Source: Odontesthes bonariensis | Taxonomy: Eukaryota > Chordata > Actinopteri > Atheriniformes > Atherinopsidae | Assembly (NCBI RefSeq): GCF_027942865.1 | Contig: NC_134509.1 | Location: 17,688,267-17,752,266, forward strand | Length of the DNA stretch: 64,000 bases | Direction: 5' to 3' | Part shown: positions 1-9,600 of the stretch, piece by piece | Layout: every line of letters begins with the position of its first letter | Position numbering within the stretch: position 1 is the first letter of the stretch | Program-made: the position numbers and the translations under genes | Notes under the pieces: generated by a model | What the model saw: the letters and a program-made list of their open reading frames with translations, nothing else | Told to the model about the DNA's origin: nothing | Database searches by the model: none

Positions 1-290
1 GGCTCAGGGTAGACTGGCACAGTCCCAATCGGTTGGCCAGCTGCCTCTGGAATGCCCCGGTTACTATAGGTGTGCACATCATCTGTGAGCACAGGCAGCG
101 CGTGGCTCCTCGCTGTGTTGCGCTCCAACGCCGGCCGCAGCTCTGCGCACAGTTCTAGGAGGATTTCCCTCAAAACGGCTAATGAGTCAGTCGCCATCAT
201 ATGCCAGCTAATCCTCTCTGTTGTAGTGAACACACGCTCTCTTCGAATTGCACCATTTGCAAAGTCATCTAATACTGCTAAAGCAGCCAT
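1..290 (-). CDS. HARBI1-like transposase, N-terminal fragment (partial)
   Basis: The minus strand has an open frame from an ATG at 290 to the window edge. It begins MAALAVLDDFANGAIRRERV and continues with LLELCAELRPALER. This follows the usual N-terminal region of fish HARBI1-like nucleases, which carry the DDE nuclease further downstream. No catalytic residue lies inside the window. The expected segment between LREILLELCAELRPALER and the helix-turn-helix looks altered, so this may be a decayed copy. It is a transposon gene, not a host gene. Confidence 0.55.
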   Translation of the reverse strand, partial: MAALAVLDDFANGAIRRERVFTTTERISWHMMATDSLAVLREILLELCAELRPALERNTARSHALPVLTDDVHTYSNRGIPEAAGQPIGTVPVYPE

Positions 291-654
291 TGTTTTTAAT
301 GGTATGCATTGCACCACTTTGCGCTGCTTTTATATCCACTCGTGTAAATGGAGACACATGGGTGTATTAATTGTTTATCAGTATTAATTGTTCATCTATC
401 TCAAATGTGCACATCACTGTCTGAGGACTAATTGTTTTCACATTTATTTATTATAACAGTTTCCCAACATCACCTTAGGTGTCGCCAAAGAATCAACAGC
501 TGCAGAAAAGTGCGTACGCCAGCCCTGAAGCTGCCGTGAGGCACCGCACATTTCCACGGTCTTTTCGTTTTTGATACATCTGATCGTTGACGTGAAAAGG
601 TGCGTACACCACTATTTTGTGCGTACGCATCCTTTGTACATGAGGCCCCAGGTC
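1..654 (-). mobile_element. PIF/Harbinger DNA transposon, one end (runs off the left edge)
   Basis: Read on the minus strand, the element starts near 654 with GGGGCCTCATGTACAAAGG and a short GCGTACGC/GTGTACGC motif pair. It runs left into a transposase-like ORF at 290-1. The terminal motif and the HARBI1-like ORF together point to a PIF/Harbinger element. The other terminal repeat and the 3-bp target duplication would lie left of the window, so the element cannot be closed here. Confidence 0.6.
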
Positions 655-1105
655 TTTTTGGAGAAGTTCTCAACATCTGAGAAAAGTTCTTATCATGTTA
701 CAAAAGTTCACATCCCTCAACAACCTTGTGACGAAATACCCTAATTTCATAAAAGCCTTTATCCCTCAAGAAAACCCTTACTTCTTTGAGAAAAGGAGGA
801 TGGAGTTTATTTCTTCTCTAAAGAGATGCTTTAAAAGGGTTTAAAGTTTGGTTTGGATCAGTTTAGATATAAAAATATTTCATATTTTGTGTAACAAACC
901 CAAATTTTGACCAATAAATTAATTTATATCAATCTTTAAGATATTTTTATATAAAACACATAAATGCAAATTATTTAGTCTCATATTGAGCTGAGGCTCA
1001 TCAAACTGAACTTTACATCCACTGTGAGGACATTCTTTTTTGGCGTATCTTTGTCAGCTGAAACTTCCAGTTTTATCAGTTAATCAGCGTACTGAGGGAG
1101 CTGAG
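655..1105. other. intergenic stretch, nothing recognised
   Basis: AT-rich sequence between the Harbinger end and the next repeat. I see no long open frame, splice-flanked coding block or clear repeat structure. Confidence 0.5.
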
Positions 1106-1107
1106 AT

Positions 1108-1304
1108 CATCAATTCAATTCAATTCAGTTTATTTATATAGCGTCAAATTATAACAAACGTCATCTCCAGGCACTTAAATAGTATAGTCAAATTCAAGCC
1201 AATTGGAGTTCAATTCATTGTAATCATAATCATTTTCAAAATAATCCAATACATTCATATAGAGCCAATTCAAAAACAATTTCCTAGCTAAGGAAACCAA
1301 CAGA
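1108..1304. repeat. dispersed teleost repeat beginning with CAATTCAATT units
   Basis: The stretch opens with repeated CAATT units followed by TTTATTTATATAGCGTCAAA. This arrangement is common at the 3' ends of dispersed fish retroelements. It directly precedes the LINE fragment at 1305. Family assignment is uncertain. Confidence 0.4.
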
Positions 1305-2094
1305 TTGCATCAGAGGAAACAAAAATGTCCACCTGTGATATATTATGGTTCTTCATATGGTTTCACTATCAGAGCCACCTACGATGTCCTTCCATCTCCA
1401 ACTAATCTCCATCAGTGGTTTGGTGAAGACCCTACGTGCGTCCTGTGCGCCAAGCCAGCCTCCCTCCGACACATACTTACAGGGTGAAAAACCAGCCTCA
1501 CCCAGGGACGGTACACTTGGCGCCACAACCAAGTTTTGAAGAGCCTTGCTTCCACACTGGAGGGAAAACGATCCAGCATCAATTCCCTACCGCTGCCAAC
1601 ATCTAAAACCTCATGGGAAACTGCCTTTGTCCGTGAAGGGTAACTCTAAACCATCAGAGAGGAGCCAGCTGTGCCCAGCACTCGACTGGAAGATGCTGGC
1701 AGATGTTGGCAAACAGCTGGTTTTCCCATCAGAGATCGCCACTACCACCTTGAGGCCTGATCTAGTGCTCTGGTCGCCCTCCCTAAAGAAGGTATACATG
1801 GTCGAGCTCACTGTACCCTGGGAGGACTCCATAGAGGAGGCATACGAGCGGAAACACCTCCGGTATTCCGAGTTGGCCGCAGAAGCTCGACATCAAGGCT
1901 GGAATACTGAAGTCCGCCCAGTGGAGGTTGGGTGCAGAGGCTTTGTGGGAAAATCTGCCACAAAACTTCTGAGGGACATGGGACTTAGGGGCCAGAGCCT
2001 GCGCACAGCCGTCAAAGACGCATCAGAGGCAGCCGAAAGGAGCAGCCAGTGGCTTTGGCTGAAGAGGAACGACCCCAGTTGGGCCCCCAAGTAG
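1305..2094 (+). pseudogene. non-LTR retrotransposon C-terminal region, broken
   Basis: Three pieces read as one decayed LINE C-terminus. The first frame, from 1305, ends at an in-frame TGA (1485-1487) but stays recognisable after it (LTQGRYTWRHNQVL). The reading then shifts to the frame open at 1546-2094. Seen in order are a CxxC...H zinc-binding segment (CVLC...RHILTG, with the last Cys replaced by the stop) and then TTLRPDLVLWS followed by VYMVELTVPWED. The PD...E spacing resembles the restriction-like endonuclease of R2/NeSL-type LINEs rather than an APE endonuclease. It ends in EAAERSSQWLWLKR, a common close of this protein family. The clade is inferred; the breaks are seen directly. Confidence 0.6.
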
Positions 2095-2520
2095 TGCAGC
2101 AGGAGGTATGCGGTCAGCCAGCCTAGGCCTGACTCAGGGAACTGGACGCCCCTGCCATGCATAGTTCCCTGAGATGTCTGCCAACAAGTTGACTTTCAGG
2201 CTAATTGGGCTTGGGACGCAAGCTCAGGACTGATCACCCTGCAGCTGGCCGCCTCTGGAGAGGGTGTATAGTGTTAAGGCCGAAACACCCCATGACCCAG
2301 AGGTACACTACTGATGATGCGTACCCGCAAATTCCTTCTCCCTCAAGTCCACCAACCTCCAGCAACAATTCCTCAAAAAGCCTCCTCCTCAACTGCCTCG
2401 TACACTCAACACCCTTCAAGTCGATTGTTTGTGTCACGAGCCTTCATTTCTACTTCAAGTCCACCATCTGCCATTCACCTAATGTCAACTTAGAGTATGT
2501 GTTTGCACAAGAATATTAAC
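2095..2520 (+). other. probable 3' untranslated part of the broken LINE
   Basis: This follows the LINE stop codon directly. It has no coding content I recognise and no clear poly(A) tail. The 3' boundary of the insertion could not be fixed. Confidence 0.35.
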
Positions 2521-2662
2521 ACCTCATTCTGTGTATTCTGGAACCATTCATCATGAAGGTCGGAGCATGAAAAAGTTAAAGAGCAGTGGACCTTGTGGAA
2601 CTCCATAGAGACCTTTTCTTTGTTGATTTAAAACCACCTAAGGAAACATGGAAACCCATCAC

Positions 2663-2848
2663 TTTTTTTTTTTGTGCCTTTAATGCTAGGCCAGTCTGAA
2701 AGAGACAGGAAGCAGGGGGCAGAGAGAGGGGAAAGACACACAGCACAGGGTCTCTTGGTGCGGGAGTTGAACCGGGGCCAGCTGCAGCGAGGACTGCAGC
2801 CTCTGTACATGGGGTGGCTGCTTAACCCACTACGCCACCGACTGCCCC
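2663..2848 (-). repeat. tRNA-derived SINE, copy 1
   Basis: On the minus strand the element opens GGGGCAGTCGGTGGCGTAG, a pol III box A-like start. A box B-like GGTTCAACTCCC follows, and then a pyrimidine-rich body. It ends at an A tail (the T run at 2663-2673 on the + strand). It is clearly the same family as the + strand copy at 23962-24172. The flanks (GAAACCCATCAC and GAAACCTGTTAC) look like a decayed target duplication. Confidence 0.8.
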
Positions 2849-2882
2849 GAAACCTGTTACTTTGGGGTACAGTTAAGATCCT

Positions 2883-4720
2883 GGGGCCGGATTCACAAAG
2901 CATTCTTAAGAAAAAAAAAGTTCTTAACTGGTACTTTTATCTTAACTTTTGTCATAAGAAAAAAGCTAAGAACATTCCATATTCACAAATAAAATTCTTA
3001 AGTTTTTTCTTAACTTTCATGTTATCTTTTGTCTTAAGAACGATGTTAAGAATAATTGATATTCTTGAAAGCTTAGTTCTTAAGATTCTTCTTAGTTTTC
3101 CTCTTAAAGGGGAACTCCGGGGCAATTGAAGCGTGTTTCCATTGCTAGAGGTTGTCAAATACTGATACTAGGACACAGAGAGGTCCAGATCTGTGCTCCC
3201 TGTGTGGAGATCGCTCTGTCCGCACAGCATGTCATGCGAGGCTAATACGTGGTGGCTAAGGGGCAAGCGCTAACCCTTCCACGTAAAACAACAACTTACA
3301 CACTGCAGAAACGTCACACCACTTTATAAACCATCCGACAATAAAGTCACAAGCCTTGCCATCGAAACCATATGCATGGTTCTTACATTACTGGCATGGG
3401 GACGTTACAAAACAACTTTATAAACAGCATGTCACTCACCGGCTGGTTGTAGGCTCGCGCATGTGAAAGCCCAGAAGAGTCGATGGAGGATAATCCCATA
3501 TACAAAACAATTATATTCTCTAGAAAAACTGCGTTCAAGTATTTAAAACATTACAACAATACATGCCCAGTAATATTGTTGTAATGTTTTAAATACTTGA
3601 ACGCAGTTTTTCTAGAGAATATAATTGTTTTGTATATGGGATTATTCTCCGTCGACTCTTTTGGGCTTTCACATGCGCGAGCCTACAACCAGCCGGTGAG
3701 TGACATGCTGTTTATAAAGTTGTTTTGTAACGTCCCCATGCCAGTAATGTGAGAACCATGCATATGGTTTCGATGGCAAGGCTTGTGACTTTATTGTCGG
3801 ATGGGTTATAAAGTGGTGTGACGTTTCTGCAGTGTGCAAGTTGTTGTTTTACGTGGAAGGGTTAGCGCTTGCCCCTTAGCCACCACGTATTAGCCTCGCA
3901 TGACATGCTGTGCGGACAGAGCGATCTCCACACAGGGAGCACAGATCTGGACCTCTCTGTGTCCTAGTATCAGTATTTGACAACCTCTAGCAATGGAAAC
4001 ACGCTTCAAATGCCCCGGAGTTCCCCTTTAACTTTAAGACAACCCTTCACCACATCTTAACACAGCAACAGAAAAAAGGCAAGCCTCTAATATTATTTAT
4101 TTGAACACATTTCTACAAAAAAGAGAGAACCTTTGTTTAAACTTATGTTATGTAAGTTTGTTACCAATTTTTTTGTGTATGTTTTATTAATTATATTGGG
4201 TAGGTTATATACATTAGGCTCCAACTTACAGTTAGCTATTATTTACAATGGGCCTTAGCACTGTGTTTAGTATATAGGCTATTGAATGTAGCCCACAGCA
4301 CTGAGATATGTTGACCATAGATCATGAGGCCAAGGCCTATTTCAGTTGATAATTTAATCAGTCATTTCATGACATTTGGATCACAGTCATTTCATTACGC
4401 TACAGTCGTATAGTGTGGATTATTTATTAATGACTATAATGTACACACTGACTGACTTTTAATGACTATGTAGAGGCCTACACATTAATTGATTACTGAC
4501 CTTGTTGTCTCTACCAATTTCTAGATGGAGATGTTATGGCTTTTCCCAACATTCTAAGAAGTTCTTAAGTCATAAAAATACGAAGTTCCTAAGAAATGCC
4601 ATTGTTCTTACGAAAATATTGAGGAATTTCACTTAAGATAAATCTTAGGAACTTCCTAGTTTTTTTCTAAAGAATCTTCCTAAGATTTATCTTAAGAATA
4701 GTTTTGTGAATCCGGCCCCT
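2883..4720. mobile_element. DNA transposon with GGGGCCGGATTCACAAAG-type terminal inverted repeats
   Basis: The left end GGGGCCGGATTCACAAAG is matched in inverted orientation by the right end TTTGTGAATCCGGCCCC. Subterminal AAGAA/TTCTTAAG motifs recur on both sides. There is no transposase ORF, so it is non-autonomous. A 928-bp fold-back element is nested inside at 3104-4031. No convincing target duplication is visible, so the superfamily is left open. Confidence 0.7.
3104..4031. mobile_element. near-perfect fold-back MITE at a TTAA site
   Basis: TTAA flanks both ends (3104-3107 and 4028-4031). The first bases inside are AGGGGAACTCCGGGGCA and its complement. Two arms of about 454 bp (3108-3561 and 3574-4027) pair around a 12-nt loop (3562-3573). 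The centre is exactly symmetric, so the arms carry no net length difference. Only a handful of single-base mismatches were noted by eye. TTAA duplication is typical of piggyBac-like elements; that assignment is inference. No ORF is present. Confidence 0.85.
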
Positions 4721-6330
4721 GACCTCTTAAACCTACTGAGTCGTGGAGCTCTTAGAACAGTGTTGAAGGCTGGCGTCAGATCTATCGGAACTAAAACTGA
4801 AGATTTTTCTTTGTTGCTTTCGAGATCATTGATTACTTTGAGTGCAGCTGTGGGTTTAAAAGCAGCTCCTGAAGATCAGTTACTTCAGAAAAAGCAGCAA
4901 CCGAAGGCTTTTGTTGGTGGAAAGGATGTTTTTGTTCTCCTACTGAGTGGTTTCATCTCTGGCTCTACCTTATTGATCTGATTGATTGAAGCTGCTCTGT
5001 GATCTTTGATCAGTCCAAAGTCTGGAGCATAAGAAAAACAACTATAAAAATGGTAGAAATGCTTCAGTGTTTGTACATAAACAGCAAAAACTACTTTAAT
5101 TATCCACATTCAGAGGAAAATGGTCAAATCTTACTTTAATTGTATCATCATCATTGTCCATTGTTCATATATCTGTGTTCAACATGTAAATGTTTTGTTT
5201 TTATGGAATCATGACATAACTGTTTTTAATATTCAGGTTAACAATATCCAGTTCTTTTACAAAACTCCTGATCCAGACCCGACCCAGAGCCCCGATCAGA
5301 GTCCCGATCAGAGTGCCGACCCAGAGTCCTGATCAACAGTTCTCCAGCTTCCTGAAGCTCTTTCAGAGTTTTTCTTTGGACATTTTCTGCTTTTTGCCTC
5401 ATCTTCAGTCCAGTCCTTGTACCTGAGCATCTTCAGAGGAATGTGTTTTTTCTTTGTTAAGCCACTTAACTCTGAGCTATGAATCATTCGGGCAGAAAAA
5501 AGGCCCCTAACTCAAGGGATGAACCAGTGTTGTGTCCACACATAACAGACAACTTAGCAAAGAAGCCATTTTAAATTGGATCTTTAGGCACTTTGTTACC
5601 AGCAGCCTGTCACAGAGACACATCATTTGTTCCCATTTCTTTAGTTGCATCTATGAAAAACAGCAAAGATAACACAGCTTGACAGACAGAAAATAGGATT
5701 TCTGCAGCAACAAGGTGATTCCCAACCCTCTTTGCTTTGTGGAGAAATGCATCATCATCCTGAAAAATGAGCTCAGCTTCACCAAACCTCCTTCTGATTG
5801 ATTGAAAGAGAAAAGAGTCCAACAAGTCAGGTTTTTTTGCTCTGCTTGATTACAAAAATTTTATTTTTATCTATTTTTTTTAACAAGACCATACTTTCCT
5901 GCTGTTGAATACAATGCATCTGTCTCATATCTCTTAATAATTTATATTTTTTTATATATTTTTTCACTAAATAAAACATCTGAATAAACATCTGTTGAGT
6001 GGTTATTCCATGTTTTTTATGTTTTGGGGGTCATATTTGTCACTTCCAGCCCCCAAAGAAAATGTATTTACAAATTTTGTAAAAATATTAAATTGGTTTT
6101 CCCTGTTTTTACATTTTCCCATGAAATGATGATAAACTGAGTTACTTAAAAGTCTTAAATACTGATATTCCTTTAAATTTTCTGCACATTATTTTTTCTC
6201 GTTTGGACTGTTTGGTCTCCTCTGGGATTCCATACCCTGTAATGTTTTTAGCAGCTGATGCCTCTTCTTCTTCTTCTTCTTGCTCTATTCCCACTCCAGC
6301 TAAAAGGCTAATGAGCTCAGCAGCTACCGA
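4721..6330. other. intergenic region upstream of kif16b
   Basis: Contains a possible helicase remnant (4840-4985) and a short tandem GATCAGAGTCCC-type repeat near 5280-5330. A CTT/TTC run lies near 6262-6280. Otherwise nothing recognised. No open frame here shows splice-flanked or family-like coding sequence apart from the remnant. Confidence 0.45.
4840..4985 (+). pseudogene. possible RecQ-like helicase remnant
   Basis: The + strand reads QPKAFVGGKDVFVLLLSGF. This resembles the motif Ia / Walker A region of RecQ-type helicases, where a QxxAI..FV.GKDVFV.LPTG.GKS pattern is expected. The P-loop is not intact (LSGF followed by ISGS instead of GxGKS), so any function is lost. It could be a chance match or part of a repeat. 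No further helicase motifs follow. Confidence 0.3.
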
Positions 6331-6594
6331 ACAGGAACCATGGAGGTGAGCCGGTTCATGCCGGGACAGCGACACGGTGTCACCGGGCCCTGATAACGGT
6401 TATCCACGCCAGTGAACCCCTCTGCTCCCCCGCTATCAGTGTAGGTTGCTTCCTTGGTTCGCAGTCCTCCGGTTATCTTTCCGACTTTTGCCCTCTTCAT
6501 CCCGCTGTTAGCTTGGGAGCTAATTAGCTGTTATAAAGCGGAGCGGCTGTCAGAGGCTAACCGATCGAACCGGACTGGAGCCGAGAGCAGCGGG

Positions 6595-6660
6595 ATGTGC
6601 CATGGCGTCGGTTCGGGTGGCTGTGCGGGTCCGGCCCATGAACAGGCGGTGAGTTATTGA
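6595..6660 (+). promoter_or_regulatory. out-of-frame upstream ATG overlapping the kif16b start
   Basis: An ATG at 6595-6597 lies 7 nt before the kif16b ATG (6602) in another frame. Its reading frame runs through exon 1. If the transcript starts upstream of it, this short overlapping uORF could lower initiation at the kif16b start, although the downstream ATG has the stronger context. The transcription start is not known from sequence. Confidence 0.35.
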
Positions 6661-9600
6661 CAGTAACACGGATGTTTTAGTGAGTTTTGGTTTGGTTTTG
6701 GTTTATTTGGTGCTGCTATCCGGAACTCAGGTGACTGTTAGCCGCAGTGATGATGCGTTCACTGTGCTGCTGTGGAGGCTGAGCAGATGAAGCTGGGAGA
6801 TTTTCTCCTTGATCTGACCCTCATTTCTTTGTATATTTCCATGAAAACAGGAAACGGTTCAATGATTTATCGAAACATGTTTCAACATGAATATAAACCC
6901 AGAATCTGAGGCAGAAACAGAGTTTGTTCAGTTTTAAGCAGCTTTAAATTGAATATCTGGTCTGAGCTCCTTTATTCTCCAACACAGCCTGAACCCTCTC
7001 AGACGAGCTTTCTGTCCTTTCTTTAAGGAGTCTTCAGGAAAAGTTCTCCAGGCTTCTTGAAGGACATCCCAAAGCTCTTCTTTGGATGTCGGCTGCCTTT
7101 TGTTCCGTTCTCTGTCAGGATGATCCCACACTGCTTTAATAATGTTGAGGTCCGGGCTCTGGGGAGGATTCATCCCTCCATCAGACCTGTTGCCACTGAT
7201 TTTCAGCCCACTTCTTGTGTCATTTGGCACAGCTCAGCCTTTTCTCCCCGTTTCCCTTCCTTAAGAACGGCTTCTTGACAGCCACCCTTCCATGGAGCCC
7301 ATTTCTGATAATCTTGGGCCGACAGCAGATGGATCAGCTGAAGGTTCAGATGCATCTCTCAGCTCCTGTGTCAGGTCTTTGCTGGATTTTATTCCTCTTA
7401 CTTAAGGACATCACTTTCAGATACTTTATTTAATAGAAAATAGTGGAATATGAATCCATAAAGACTCAGAACATCAGAACCTGATAAATTTGCAGTGAGG
7501 ATGCACCTTTTCTTATTTAAATAAAAGTCTGAGCAGCTGTTTCCCTGATTTAAAGCTGAGAATAAGTCCATCCAGATCCAGGATCCCTGTGGAGCTTCTT
7601 CTGGCTCTCATCTTTCCACCAGCGTTAAAAAATAAAAGTCACATGACTCCCAGCTGAGAGCTTTTTCATGCTCTGTGTTAAATTACTTTAGTTACTGATT
7701 ATTTTTTAATTCCTCTTTCGTTTTTGTAAACCTGCTCAGATCGTCAGATCTGTCAGTTAGAGATCTGCTGATTCTTCCAGAAAGTGACAGTCACTCATTG
7801 ATTGATCAGCTTATCAGTTCCCAGCTGTGATTATTGATCAGTGTCTGTTGTTTAAAATGGTTTGAAAGCAGCAAAAAAACATGATCATTTTAATTTAGGA
7901 GGAAAGTCCTTTTAAATGTGGATGTTTGTGTTGTTTATTCTGTGAATAACTACTTTTTAAAGGATCATTTCACACATTTAATGTACAGGGAGTTAAAAAT
8001 GTGAATTATAATTAACACGAGGGTTAAAGTTCATCAGCTGAGATACACTCGTGCTTAAAGAAGTAAAACTAACTTTAAATTAAAGGGAAAGTTTGATTTT
8101 TCTATTGAAGTAAAATAAGGATCAGATGTTCTGAAGAGAACGCGTTTGGTTCAAGTTCAGTTCTGGATAAAAACCGCTGAAACAAACTTGACCCAGTGAC
8201 CCGTGACACAGTTTGTGGCCGTCGGCCTCTCGGTCCTCTTTTTTCCAACAGGCCCTTGAAGTGAACGCAGCAGTGTTGCATAACGTTGGAGGCGTTCGCT
8301 GAATCGAGTAAACCTGCCGTTCAGGTTCAGATATCAGCCCGGTTTGTCGGACAAACAAAGAGCTTCACAAACTCTCTCAGAAGAAACGCTCAAAGTTCAG
8401 TTCGTTGTGTTCGCTCTGAATTTACGACTGCTGTGAGGACCCTGAAGTGATCGTTCAGCAATGAGCTGAAAGTGCAGGTGCAGGACACACACTGATCAGC
8501 AGTCAATAAAGATCAAATATTGATCTATTTCAGGCTGGCAGATTCAGAGCAGTGAGGCCGGAGTTAATCTGTTAAAGGGAAGAAAAAACCTAGTCTTCAA
8601 ACTGCAGTGAAAAACGATAAAAAGCAGGTGATTCCTGCTAATTTATCCACCACAGCTTTGTTGAGGAGCTCGTTGTTTCTGTCCTGATGTTCAGGTTTGG
8701 TCAACTGAGCGTGTTAGAGAGTGAAGCTTCACAGGTGACTGAGGTGAATCAGCTGCAGCACATTTATCCTGACAGGACTGTCAAACTCACCTTTATTGAT
8801 CTCTTCCAGGGAAAAGGACCTGACTGCAAAATGCATCATCAAGATGGACGGAACCAAAACCTCCATCACCAACCTGAAGGTACTTCCTCATCTTTCAGAG
8901 CAGTCTCTGATACCAGCTGTGTTTTCTACCCCTGGTGATGTGTTTTGTGCTTTAAGATCGCAGATGGTGTCGCAGGAGATTCCACGAGGGACCGAACCAA
9001 AACCTTCACGTACGACTTCTCCTACGACTCGTCCGACTGTAAGAGCGCCGCCTTCATCTCTCAGGAAAAGGTGAACAGACCTCACGTCTTTCTGCTGTCT
9101 GCTGGGTTTTTAATTCTCTTGTTATTTCATCATGTTTCGGACGTTTCTCTCTGAGAGCTGTGGATGATTGGATTGAGAAGCTGAAGCTTCATCTTCTTGT
9201 TCTTCTTCAGGTTTTCAGAGATTTGGGCTCCGACGTCCTGAAGGCGGCGTTTGAGGGCTACAACGCCTGTGTCTTCGCCTACGGTCAGACCGGCTCGGGG
9301 AAGTCGTACACCATGATGGGAACTCCGGTAAGACAGACGCTCTCAACCACAAAGGCTGAAGATAAACAGCGTGACAGGATGATTGATCTGTCGGTGATGA
9401 CATCTCTGAGCGTTCGGCTGAATTCCTCCGACCTCTGATTAAAGCTGCTAAACGCTGACCAGGAGTCTCTAACTGTTACTAATTACTTTCTTGGTGTTTT
9501 CTGAGTTTAACACAGTACTCATGTTCCAGAGGAGTCGGATCTCCATAAACCGAATAAAAACATGGTCCTGTGTGGAAGGAAGGCAGATGTTGGCTCATTT

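Noticed and set aside
70..387. 105-codon + strand ORF at the left edge
   Set aside because: It is opposite the HARBI1-like frame, which carries the recognisable protein sequence.
2674..3129. 151-codon + strand ORF
   Set aside because: It spans a reversed SINE and a transposon end; there is no coding logic.
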